This document shows, piece by piece, positions 23,501 through 35,482 of a stretch of DNA of 64,000 nucleotides. The notes beneath the pieces are model-generated. The model was not told where the DNA came from, ran no database searches, and saw only the letters and a list, made by a program, of their open reading frames with translations. This DNA is from Obelidium mucronatum. Lineage: Eukaryota; Chytridiomycota; Chytridiomycetes; Chytridiales; Chytriomycetaceae. The DNA lies in NCBI GenBank assembly GCA_025765595.1, contig JAIVFH010000056.1, positions 169,745-233,744 of the forward strand, read 5' to 3'. A program made the translations under genes and the position numbers. Every line of letters begins with the position of its first letter. Position 1 is the first letter of the stretch.

Positions 23501-23776
23501 GAATGCTTGGAAGCTCGGAGGATCGGTATAGTTGGGTGAGGAGGGATTGAAGCCAAAGAAGCTGCCTGGTTGGCTGCAGGAAAGGAGGTTTGAGCTCGAC
23601 TGTTCCACAGTGACCAATTTGCTGCGCTACAGTACTCACGTGCAGAGAAACTGGTAGTTGACCATTGCATCCATCACTGGCTGAGCGCAGTGCGGCCCCG
23701 GTGCCTGCACGTTGGCGCCTCGCGCTGCGACGTAATCTCTGTTCGCCTGGAAGCAAGCGTCAGAGGCCGTTGCCAT
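20576..23776 (-). CDS. single-pass membrane protein with cyclophilin domain and tandem repeats
   Basis: Model of 1023 residues, exons 23776-23640, 23573-23181, 23117-20576. The N-terminal ~140 residues contain several Cys ([30 protein letters not shown]) and a Thr/Val/Pro-rich stalk. One clear transmembrane helix at about 142-163 ([20 protein letters not shown]) is followed by a basic stop (CRKRANK). After a Gln-rich linker a complete cyclophilin domain spans about 262-427: [54 protein letters not shown]. The residues of the prolyl isomerase site are kept. From about 460 to the end, units of about 100-120 residues repeat around LPDGKVxIPINP and RxxApG...A. I do not know this repeat. No signal peptide is seen, so topology is inferred. 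Confidence 0.82.
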
Positions 23777-23931
23777 TTCCGTGAAATTGAATTGGATGAT
23801 AGCGTGTGATTAAAATTAAATCAAGCCCAACACTCCTCGCTAAATATTAAAATATTAGTATTAATAAAAACTTGAATGTAAGCTCCTTGAACGTTGAGGG
23901 GGGGAAATCTCAGATTGCCAGAAACACACAA

Positions 23932-26900
23932 ATGTCATCTCTCACTCTCCTTCCGCCAGTCCACTCTGGCAGCAGCACACCTCGACTGGCACCACGCTTC
24001 AACCCCCCAAGAAAAAGCATCGATAACTTGAAACGTGCACTGTCAAACTCCTTCAACAGTCGCAACAAGGGCAAAGAAGCCCAAGACATTGACGATCTCA
24101 ACTCCACGGATTCCCTGATTGTAGTACCACCTGTCAAATTTGTGCGGAGAGCATCTAGCATTGATTGTATTGCTCCCGATGATGAGACGGGAAATGTCAG
24201 TCTTCTAGCGAAAAAACTGACGCCACGTGAAAAGGTCAACATGATTATTCGTCAGGTTTCAGCACGCAATAAACTCCGCATGAAATACAAACACGAGCAA
24301 GATCAAATAGATCTGGAAAAGACTTTGGAACATATTAAAGCGAGCGATACAGTTTTTTACAAGAATGGCAAAGAAATGTGGTCTCGCGAGGTCTGGCCCT
24401 TTTTTTTTTTTTATTTTTTTTTTTGAAATCATCAAAACCTATATTTTTTGAAACTGTACTCTTCAGATTCAAACATTAGATTATACACATGGTTTTTCTT
24501 TGGATTTGAAAGAGGCAGATCATATTGCGAAAAGCATCAGGAAAGATATTGAATTGAATCGAGAAATCATCAAAGTGAACTGCGACGTCAAATTAAAAGA
24601 GTCCAAAGTTCTGCTGTACACTGTCATGTCGAGGTTTCTATGCGTATTTAACTAAATGCGTTGTTTATAGGACTTATTGTATATTTTTTCTTTCGTTTGT
24701 TTGCAGGAAGTTGAAGGAAGTCGAAAAGCAATACGACGGACGGATACGACTTGTAGAAACACAACTTAAGGGGAAACTCAAGAAAGATGTTTCCTCGGCA
24801 CAGATACTATTTGAAGTTAGTATTGAAGAAGAAAAAAAAAAGCCACGGGTGGTGTCTAACTGGCGTCTAAAATTCCATCATTTTTCTACTTCTCCCTCAA
24901 GACGCAGAACAAAAAAACCATCACAGAGGCAACAGAACAAATGAAGCTCGAAGCTGAAAAGACTCGAATTATTCACGAAAAGTTTCAAGATATGTACCGC
25001 CAAAATAACCAAGAGTACCAAACGCTTCGATACAAATCTGCGAAACTCTACCTACTTCTCAAAAAACACAACATTCCTGGAGTACAAGAAGCAAGCGAGC
25101 ATCTTGACGCACAGAGAATGGAAATCGTATCCATGGTGGATAAACTCCGATCTGAAATTGTAAAATGCGATGACGAAATTCGAGTTTTGCAACCCAAGAT
25201 TCATAAACTCGAAGAGCAGGTTGACTTGACGAGACAACAAGATAGCTCCAAGAGAGACGTTGTAGGGATTATAAATAATGGAACAGGATCAAAGTACGTG
25301 AAACTGGAAAACCAAGATGCCACGCCGGCTTTCATGGCGGATGACGTCACGCGAAAATACGTTAAAGTGAAGCTTGTTCAAGATTTTGAGCAATACTTGT
25401 TGAAGTCCACATCTACAATCCGGAAAGAATACGCCGAGTTGCAAACTCAAAAAGACAATGTGGCCAACAAGTGGGATACGAAATTTAAATCGGCTGAAAC
25501 AATGTTTGACGCCGAAAAGCTGCAGAAAGTCATGAAAAGGCAGCAGAAGTTGCTAAAGATGGTTGGGAAACTCATCATGACGGAAACAAAGAAGCACCGC
25601 CAAGATCAATACTCACGTTGTGCTCTGACAGGAAGGACCATCGTGGAGCTGTTAAAAAAAGAGGAAAAGGAGTTTAAGGCCAAATTCGCTCCTGTTTTAG
25701 TGCAGTTGCCGATATTTGTAAAGGAAAAGGCCAGATTGAAAAAGTTGGAGGCCGAAAGAAAAGTCGCAGAAGAGCTCGCCACTATCGCTGCAAAAGAAGC
25801 GGCCGAGGCTGCTTTTATTGCACAGCAGCAGGAGCAAGAGCGCTTGTTGCGAATGAAACGACAGGCGACGAAGAGGGCAGAGTCCGTATTGCCGTCAGGA
25901 CAGCCTTTGGTCCAGCGACAAATGTCAACAATGATGCATTCAAACACCGCAGATGACAATAGTTCTCTTGGCTCTCTAGCAACGCAATCAAAAGAAAGGA
26001 GGTGCTCAATATTAGTTCCATCAGCAGTAAGCCGCCCGTACTCGGTTCTATCCATTATTAAAACATGCTATACTTAGAATATACTAATTCCGCCAGCGCC
26101 AGCGCGAAGCCGCCAGCGCTCTTTTTCAACCGTGGCTAGCCTAATAAGCTTTCAGCAGCGAACACTCTCAATGATCACACCTGATACCAAGTCAGCCAAC
26201 GCCCAAACCATTCGATTGGGAAATAATTCACTTGCGCTCCCGCTTGCGTATTCTAAACCGCCAGAACCTGTAGTTACATACCCAAACGAGGACTATACCG
26301 ATATCACAATACAATTTGGGAGTCAAGAGCAGCAAAATCAAATAGAAAAGAGTTTTTCGGTTGCAACATTTCCGGCTGAAGATCAAAGAAGTTTCCGACG
26401 GCCATCAGATCCACCAGCGACATTGCCATCAGCAGGAGAACAAAATGCAGGCACCGACTCACACCCGAGAAGACTTTCAATTCTTCAGTTTAGTGCAAAT
26501 AGATCCCGAACTAGCTCTATATCTGAAGAACACGGCAATGCAGCGGAAGAGTCAGAGTGCCCACATCGTGAACAGCCGCAGAATCCGCGACGATTGTCAA
26601 TTCTTCAGATCAATAAAAGCCAGTCTTCCAGTAAAAGCTCAATGTCGGACGATTATGTGGAACCAGCAGCACAGTATATCGCAAACAAATCGCGATCTGT
26701 TTCTTTTGATTATAAAAGTCAATCTCGTGCGTCTTCAATGTACAATGAATCAATTGGCGTCTCCACTAGCTCTTCGTTTCATTTAAATACAATGACGGAA
26801 GAAGTAATCAAGATTGGATGGTCTCGAAGTGGGTCCGTTCAGGAGCCGCCCGGGGTTGTTAACAGTACTGGAACAAGGCGCCCCTCAACAATTGAATTTA

Positions 26901-27773
26901 GCCTACCGGCAATCGTCCCCGAGAACTTGGAGCTACCGATTGAGCCAATTTATTCTTCGGAAGGCTCAGAACTGCAGCTTCCTATGGTGCAAGAGAATGG
27001 CGGCGGAAATTATCGCCTTTTCGATGTGGCCAACGTTATTAATCCGGGAAATATGTATTTTCCTGGAATCAGTCCTGATTTTGTGTATCAGCAGTATGTT
27101 GAGCGAGAGGAATGCTTGAAAGGAATGAGGAATTCTGTTATAAGAGGATTGTTTGGAGTAGACCAAAAGAAGCCTGTTGAGTTTTTCAGTGTTTCTTTTA
27201 CGGGCTCTGAACTAACGCACAACATAGACTCACAAACACCCTGATCAGTTGACTCTGGCCGGACATATTCTCCCAGCATCAAAAGGGTCTCGCTTCCGCT
27301 ACTTGGAAAAGCGGCTCCAAGCGCGTGAGACGTACATTGATATTGACGCAAGTGCGAAACGGAAGCGGGAAAAGGCAATCAAGGAAAACGCACCTCGCGC
27401 ACCATGTCTGTTAAAAGTTGAGGCGCCGCGTATTTCGGTGCCGACTATTGTTGTTCCAGAACGCGAAGCAAATACTGAAATGGGCCAGCGGAGAGAAACA
27501 CCGCCAGCGGAACTGGGTTTCAACATTCGGCCGTGGAGTTCAAAATCTGCTGCAAGAGGGAAAGCAAGGGTGGAGTCTGTGGAGAACGATAGCTGTGAGG
27601 ACTATGGAGTGTTTGGGGTTTCACTGGGAGGAGGCAGAGGGACAACTCCTTTCCGAACAACCAGACGAACACTTCAAACACCAATATCAAATCAAAGACC
27701 CGTGTCCAGAAAAGCTTCATTGCCCAGTTTGAAGGGAAATTCATGCGTGACTCAAAAGTCTTCCTTCAAATAA
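23932..27773 (+). CDS. large coiled-coil protein, tandem paralogue A
   Basis: Unrecognised protein of 1160 residues, exons 23932-24390, 24467-24633, 24707-24815, 24902-26026, 26078-27175, 27249-27773. The N-terminal ~80 residues are basic and Ser-rich. A conserved core begins with LTPREKVNMIIRQVSARNK and the signature FYKNGKEMWSRE at about 140-153. Long charged coiled coils follow (roughly 165-560), with DDEIRVLQPKIHKLEEQV as the best-conserved patch. Then comes a Ser-rich disordered part with repeats of the type RRLSILQ, and a C-terminal module (VIRGLFGVDQKKP, FRYLEKRLQARETYIDI, GFNIRPWSSKS). Paralogues B and C have the same order of parts. No enzymatic motif or membrane segment is seen. A structural or cytoskeletal role is a guess. 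Confidence 0.8.
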
Positions 27774-27778
27774 ATCTG

Positions 27779-28116
27779 GCCAAACCTTTGCCATATTGAC
27801 AGCATCCTTCTGTTCTCTCCAAAGGAGTCCCTCAAGTATCCTGAGGCCCATAGCTGCCTGTCGACTATAAGAGAAACTATCGAGACTCAATTCTTTCAGG
27901 TAAGATTTCGGTGTGTAACGGAATGGCGTCGTGAGTGAAACTATCTTTTCTTTGTAGAAACCGCTGTTTGCCTTGATTCTAGACTGCCAACACGTGGAAT
28001 ATGTGGACTATACAGGGCTTCAAACACTTCTTGCAATTAAAGAGCTTTTGCTACACCACACGGGTTTCCCCGTCTCAATCCATTTCGTGAATATGCGGCA
28101 CCACCCTTTGCCATGA
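27779..28116 (+). pseudogene. STAS-domain remnant, SulP/SLC26-type, headless
   Basis: Two spliceable pieces (about 27779-27899 and 27958-28116) read ILLFSPKESLKYPEAHSC, then LFALILDCQHVEYVDYTGLQ, TLLAIKELLLHHTG and end in TGA. This is the C-terminal STAS domain of sulfate permease-type anion transporters (LIDCSxVxxVDxTGLQ strand-loop-helix). No start codon, no transport domain and no upstream coding sequence in frame exist; a stop lies just 5'. I interpret it as what remains of a transporter gene lost when the A/B paralogues arose. Confidence 0.65.
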
Positions 28117-28232
28117 TGAAACTCACCCCAGCGTTTCTTTCACGTGAAAATCTACATTATTAATTTCTACTTTGTACTGCTAGTCTGATTATCTGCTTGT
28201 AAATCTCCGCTTCCGTAAATCACGAATCGCTC

Positions 28233-31200
28233 ATGTCCTGTGCGGATGTGCTGGCCGCCACACTCCCAGCCAGCCGGGGCAGCACCAGGAGTACTGACAG
28301 CAGAAATAGTAGCCGTAAAAGAAACCAGCTTGTAATCTCATTCAGGAGTATCAAAAACCTGAAGGAATCAAAGCCGGTTTTGTTTTCACGCAGATCAAGT
28401 CCCAAACTAAAAACCAAAGAGCCGACCAATCCTGAAAATGCCGAAAATCTTAGTGACTCTCTTTCTTCTTTCGGCAGTGAAATCTGTCTCTCTTTGTCGC
28501 AGTTAAACTCAGAACGCGTGGCAACGGCTGCACTTTCACCACGCCAGAAAGTGCACCAAATCATCAGAAAAGTATCTGCTAAAAACCGCCAGAGACTCTT
28601 GGCAAAACAATTCCAAATCGACCTTGAAAAGGAACTCGAACATATGAAGGCATCGGAGACAGCCTTTTTCAAGAACGGAAAAGAAATGTGGTCACGTGAG
28701 ACCCAAACAAACGAGCTGCGGGGGTTGGAGATTCCAGAAGCCCAAGATATTGCTGTCACTATTAAACGCGATATGGAATTAAGTCGTGCGGTGATGAAGG
28801 CCACATGTGGGCTGCGATTGAGGGAGTCCCAAATTCTGTTGTATAGTTTAATGTCAAAGAAGATGAAAGATTTAGAAGTCAGGTATGATGTGCGACTCAA
28901 ACAAGTGGAAAAAGAAATGAAGGTGAAGCTGAAGAGTGATGTAGCAGGAGCTCAAGCTGCGTTAGAGGTGCAGTAAAATAATGACAAAAAAACATTAATA
29001 GCTGACCAAAAGGTCTTTCTTCTTGTTCGATAGATTCAAAACGAAAGAGCATTAAGTGAAGCGACTTTGGAGAAAAAGATGGCTGCTGAAAAGCAACGCC
29101 GAATTCTTGAAAGATTCCAAAACCTTTATCGCAAAAACACGCCCGAGCACCAGGCACTTAAATACAAGGCAGCCAAAATGTACATAAAATTAAAACGTAG
29201 ACAGTTACCTGATGACTTGGAGGTAGGCCCTAACTTACTTGTGAATCAGCAGTCGACTCTCAATCTATTTTACCTAGACAAGTCCTCAAGCAGACATTGA
29301 AAAGACTCAATTTGTCGCAGTAATAGATAGACTTCGGCACGAAATTAGACTTGCGGAAGACGAAATCAGAGTTCTCCAACCAAAACTATTCAAGATGGAA
29401 GAAGACGTTGATAAGACACAGTCAAGAAAAAGAGATGCCGCAAACGTATTCGCCAAAGACAAAAAAACCCGACGTGTAAATATGAATGATATCCAGCTAG
29501 ACTCCGCCTCTACCACTTTAAGCCAAAAATCGAATTTCGCAGTCGACGAAGCAACGAAAACGTATGTGAAAGAAAAATTGACGGCGGATTATGAGGCGTA
29601 CACTCAAGAATGCAGGACGAAAATGTCGCTTGAGTATTCCGAGATCCAAAAGAATACGGAAAAGAAAGTCGCGGAGTGGGATATGAAGTTTAAATCGGCA
29701 GAAGCAATGTTTGACAGGGAAAAGAGAAACAGGATGTTTCAAACGCAAAACAAGTTGCTAAAAATGGTATCCAGTCCTCTTAAAATGGTGAAACTCATTT
29801 TGACATCTTTTTACAACAGGTTAGTGGTATGATCATAAGTCAAACAAGAAAATACAGAAAAGATGCATCGATAAAGTGCACACTGATGGGAGCCACAATT
29901 GTTGAATTGCTCGAAAAAGAAATGATTGATTTCAAGGCCAAATTTTCATCAGTTCTGCTTCAACTCACGGGCATCGTTCGAGAAAAAAAGAAACAAAAGA
30001 GAATGGCGGAGGAAAAGGAGGCGGCTGAGATGGCGGCAGCTGCTGAAGCCGTTGCGTATCTAAGAATAAGAAAAGAAAGAGAGGAGCGGTTGAATAGGGC
30101 AAAGCTCATGCACATGCGTGAACTGTCAAAAATTCGTGTACAGCCTGAAGCGAAACCCCCACCCGCGACTTCGTCGCAAGTAAAAGATGACTCGAAAAGT
30201 AGACTTAAATCTCCTGACCGGGCGAATCCCAGATTGAAAGTATATGAAAATAGAGAAAGGGCGGGCTCTGTGATAACTCCATCGGCGGTGAGCCAACAAT
30301 TTTACTGTTCGCTCGTTTAATCACATATTTTGAACTGTAGGAGTTACTTATACCTCAACTGTTGGGTGATGTTGCTCTTGATCGTCGAATATTATCGCTC
30401 CAAAGCAACTTGCTTGGAGCCTCACAATCTGTGATTCAGAAATCGATTTCCCAAACGTCTACAGAAACCAAGCAGCTTGTCACTCCTTCTTCAGTTGATA
30501 TCGGTTGCGAGATTTCAATAGCGATTCAAGAAGCCTCAAACGTAGACTTGAAGGAAAACAACAGTCTCCAAGATTCAGAAGTCCAAATCATACCCACAGC
30601 TTTCACTTACCAACGACAAGCATCCGTTTTAAAAAACGATCGATCGCGCCAGTTGTCATTTATCCCAAGCCAAGACATGCAACGCCCAAAATCAACCCTT
30701 CTATTCCCCCAGATTTCTTCCCATACGTTATCTTTAAACAACGATATTTCAAGATCAAAGTCGTCGTGCGGTGCAAGACAAGTATCCATATTGTATGGAT
30801 TTGATGAGAACGAAGGACAATCAAGCGATTGCGATATAGTATCTGTTCGATCAAGGACTCGATCAATTATGGCGGAAGAAGATATTTTAAAGGGATGGCT
30901 GAGTCCTGCGGCAGCCATGGATTTTATTCTACCAGAAATCATTGAGACTACAAATCAGAATCTTGCCGAAACAAAGAAAGAACCGAGTACGTTCACTCTT
31001 CCCGAACTAACACTCGATTCAAATAGTGGAGATCACCATAGTAAAGTGGAGACCACCGTGAAGCAACTCCATGGTCAAACAATAGTATTAGATCGAGCCT
31101 CTTCACTGTTACATAGTAATACTCAAATGGCCAATTTGTATGATGATTCGATCCAATACTTTCAAGATTATATGGCAGAGCATAATTATCTGAAGTCCAT

Positions 31201-31860
31201 GAAGAAGTCTGTCGCAAAAGGCCTGTACGGTATCGATATGAAAAAACCAGTGAGACTTTTGTTGAAATATGATATATTATAATTTAGTTAAAACATGTAC
31301 AGCAACACTTTCCGCCTGTGAAAATGGGAATCAATGGAAACAACCTCCCCCCAATTGCAGATGGAGTGCGTTTTCCTTACTTGAAAACTCGTATGAAAGC
31401 ACGGGAAATGTACAAAGACATTAATATTCCGGCTACAAAAAGGAAAAAGAAGACACAACCTCCTGTTCGAGTACAACCAGTCCCACAAGAAACAATGAAT
31501 GCGAAATCCTTGGCAATGACTAAGGATAAGCGGGATCAACAGATTCCTGATTATAATATTCGGCCATGGAGCTCTGTGTCTGTTGATGTTGGGAGTATTC
31601 TGGTTGCTCCTGAAGGCTGCTTGGATAAAACCACCGAAGACCAGGAAAATACAGGATACATGGACGGAGCTGGAGTTTATGGCATATCTTTACGCCCACG
31701 GAATAGTGGACAAAGAAGGCAGCAACAGTTTCTGCCTCAACTCAATGTGGAAAATGCACTGAGTGAATTTCGCCCACAACCTGTAAGAAATCGGAGAGTT
31801 CAGCCACGAGAACAGCTGCCCCCGTGTTTAACAGGAAGCAATATCGTCTCACGAAAGTAA
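28233..31860 (+). CDS. large coiled-coil protein, tandem paralogue B
   Basis: Protein of 1115 residues, exons 28233-28967, 29034-29222, 29278-29766, 29820-30287, 30341-31249, 31303-31860. Same order of parts as paralogue A: LSPRQKVHQIIRKVSAKNRQ, FFKNGKEMWSRETQT, coiled coils with EDEIRVLQPKLFKMEEDV, a FKSAEAMFDREK helix, the TPSA/ELLIPQL exon junction, then KGLYGIDMKKP and FPYLKTRMKAREMYKDI, and NIRPWSSVS near the end. Exon 2 is 189 nt, exactly the length of the equivalent exon in C. It lacks the two early introns of A. Identity to A is concentrated in the short patches above. No function is assigned. Confidence 0.8.
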
Positions 31861-31960
31861 AATCGTTTTAATTATTATTAAATCTCGTTTCCTTTTGACA
31901 ATTGTGACTCCATGTGTTGAAATTATCGAAAATCTCTCCCGCCAAAACATCCTTACTTCA

Positions 31961-34900
31961 ATGTGCGCTGCGGTTCTCCCTCTTACTATTCTTGAAGAAG
32001 AATCAGTATCAAATGATGTCCAGTCTGATGAAGAGAGTCTGGCCAACATGTCAACAAAGCGAACATCATTGGCGACTCCCCTCAGACCGCGTCGATCTAG
32101 CCTTGCTGCCACAATGAAGAAAGTTGAAGAGTTCAGAATGGAATTTGACGTTGATCCATTTTATGATTCACCTACCAGCAAAAGGCTGAGTATATCCTCC
32201 AATGGACGAAGAAAAAGCATTTCAGTCAAGGAACGTGTAAAACTCAAGATTCGCGAAATGTCTGAGCAGCAAAATATGTGGAATAAGGCGAATATCGACA
32301 AGACTTTGGAGACCATTAAAGCAGGCGCGACGGCTTACTTCAAGAATGGAAAGGAAATGTGGTCACGCGAGTCACAGACTGTTGAGCTCATTAATATGGA
32401 CTTGATAAAAGCCGACCGAGTTTCTAAATCTGTCAAAAAAGACATTGAAACAGTTCGGTCGGTGATTAAGCATAATTGCAACGCGAAGGTTCAACAAGGA
32501 GAGGTTATTTTGGTGGGACTTCTTTCACAAAAACTCAAAGCCATCGAAGCTCAATATACAGCGAAAATTTCCGCATTAAAGAAAGACATGACGGAGCGAT
32601 TAAGGCGTGAAGTGCAAGAAACTCGAGAAAATCTAGAGGTATTGGGTTTGACAACAATAGTTATAAATCCTTATAACGTGCCATTAGATAAAAGCTGCAA
32701 ATTCCATCAAGGAGCTGAAGGAGCAGCATGCCAAAGCATTAAATGATCGTCAAATTGTCTTTGAAAAAGTCAGGGCAATTTTCCAAGAAAAGAATGAGGA
32801 ATACCAGTGCTTGAGATACCAATCGGCAAGAATGTACATGGTTTTGAAAAGAAAGAATGTCCCGGAACTTGTAGATGTATGTTGATTTGCGCACACGTCA
32901 ATCAAGAATCTGATTAATTTCTGAAACACAGAGCAACAGCCAAACGGATGCCGAAAAGGCTGAATTTGTCGAATCTGTATCTCGCCTTAGAGAAGCCGTT
33001 AAACTTTGTGATGAAGAAATCCGAGTACTCCACCCCAAAATGTTTAAACTGGAAGAAGAGGTGGACTTTGCAACCCGAGGCAGACAGGGGCGAACAACCA
33101 TATTCGGAGAAAATAACGGTACATTACTAGAGGAGCCTCCATTTATTGCAAATAATGAGACAAGGGAGTATGTACGCCAAAAGCTGACAGAGCAGTTCGA
33201 AGAGTACCTCAAGCAGAGTCGAAGTGAACTAGAAGACGAATATCAGAATGTCCAAGAATTTAAAGAGAGAACTATAAATGAATGGAACACCAAGTTTCGA
33301 TCAGCCGACGCAATATACGACTCAAGACATTTGAATAGTGTCCTCAAGAGGCAGTCGCGAATTCTTCAGTTCGTTTCTAATCTTGTATCAAAGCGAATGA
33401 AATCATACCGCCAGGAAATTTCTTCAGCTTGCCATTTGCACGGAGACACATTGCAGGACTTGTTGAATATGGAATTCAAATGCTTCAAGGCATCCCTAGA
33501 TCCGGTTTTAAAGCAACTTCTGGAAATAACGAGCGCCAAAAAGAAAGCAAAAAAATTCGAAGAAAAGAAGAAGGCAGAGCTGCTAAAAGAAAGAATCGCG
33601 GCAGAAAGTGCACAGCAGCAAGCTCTCGAAAGTCAAGGACACCATAAAAGCCGAATATCACTCTATGTTAAGTTCTAAAGCGCGATTAAGTTTTGTATTG
33701 ACTTGTTCGTTTAGGCCCCTGAATCTTCTAATTCAAGGGCATATTCAGTTTTGACCCCCGTAGCGGTATGCAGCCAAAGTGTTACTTTTTTCAACACTTA
33801 ATTTTTCTTGGTTTAGAATTTACTCATTCCTTCTTCTCTCTCGGATAAAAATGCAAGTATGAGAAGCCGTAGTCGTTTGGGCTCAAGCGCAAGCAGCACA
33901 CGTCAAAGTACGATAAGCCACAGATCCGATCACGTTGACAGCAATAATGGAATAAGTTCTGTCGCGCCATCAATGGGGAGGTCGCGGCGAGGATCATTTC
34001 TGCCATTGGACGGTAGTCCTAAATTAGAGATGGAAATTACATATGATGTGCCAAATCTGATAGTTGACACAACCGCCAATATCATACCGCCAAAGAACGA
34101 TATCTATAGGCATCAATCCCGCCGCAATTCATCGGCCCAGTGGATCCAAACTATTTTGCCAACAATTCAAGCTGACTCTCCTGTCGAGTATGTAGATGGG
34201 GAGGCCATTGTACTCGAAGTTCCCAGTACACCATTAGTATCAAATAATAATACAGATGATTTGTTATCTGACGCGCAAATTTCAATTCCTGTTTCAAGGA
34301 GGCGAAGCTCATTCGCCAGGTATAATACCCATTCGAGATCTTCTTCTGTCGCCAAATACAACCAACCACGATCGGCATCCATAAACTCAGGATTCAATCA
34401 ATCACGCGCGGACTCAACCTACTCTGAAATTCCATTTGTTGAAGGTGATGGAATCAGTTTTGGAATGGCATCTTCTTCCATCCAACTGGGAACACAATTT
34501 CATTCGCGCGCAGCGTCTGTAACCATGCCGGAAGAATATATTCATATGGGCTGGCAATCTCGAGGAGCGTCTTCAATGGAATACCCACCATCAGTTCTGT
34601 CAAGACGTGGTTCGTACCAGGAATATTACTCTGCGGAAAATCCACAGTTATATCCACCAAGAGTAGGACTCGGTCCGATTGATTCAAAAATTGAAGAGTT
34701 TGGTGACACTGAGGAGTTGTTGGAACCGCAGATGCCAATGTACGCCGCGTTCAATCCAAACACGCAAGAAGGAGAGTTTACAAATTTTGACGCAGATATG
34801 GCGCTAGAATACCATCGGTATCTTTTGGATTTGAGTTCAATGAAGAAATCTGTCGTGAAAGGGTTGGCTGGCGTTGACGTTCGAAAACCTGTGAGTTTGT

Positions 34901-35417
34901 AAACAAAATTTTCTTAACAGTCGTCTTATGAGTGTGTATTGCTTTCAAATAACAGCAACATCTTCCGCCATTGAGTTTGGAAATACAGGGTATTTTCATT
35001 ACCCCAGATCAAACAAAAGTACAAAACACAAAAGCAAAATCTGCGACACCTTGCCAACAGACAACTGCTTTGCAGCAAAAACTAATGAGAATCCGTTTAC
35101 GAGATATTGAATCTGATGAATCTGAAAAAGCATCTGAGATAAAATTCAATTTGAGGCCGTGGAGTACGGGATCGTCTGTTCGGCCTCAGGGATGTCAAGA
35201 CATGTCGAGCATTCAAGGACTTCAAGGAATGTCTCTGACAGGTGCACCACAAAAGTTGGTAATGGATTCGAAACCCCCGTCCGCTGCCCGCGCCATCAAA
35301 AGCGCCCAAATTCCTCGATGGGCGGGACCAACAACAGCAAGAAAGCCTGCTCCTAAAGCAGACCCACCACCATGTGTATCCGGAATCAAAATCAATTCCA
35401 AAAAACCTTTTATTTAA
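31961..35417 (+). CDS. large coiled-coil protein, tandem paralogue C
   Basis: Protein of 1062 residues, exons 31961-32638, 32688-32876, 32932-33666, 33715-33765, 33817-34890, 34956-35417. It carries the family patches VKERVKLKIREMSEQQN, YFKNGKEMWSRESQT, CDEEIRVLHPKMFKLEEEV, FRSADAIYDSRH, NLLIPSSL after the conserved splice junction, KGLAGVDVRKP and LRPWSTGSS. A short 51-nt exon (33715-33765) appears where A and B have none. The start is uncertain: ATG at 31961 is the first in frame, but MSTKRTSL at 32048 is possible. The Ser/Arg-rich linker (about 660-900) is the most divergent part and looks disordered. Function unknown. Confidence 0.78.
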
Positions 35418-35482
35418 TAAAAAGCAAGTAATGAAGGCTGATCATACGAAAAAAGAGTACAAAAGAATGGATCAACTCAAAA

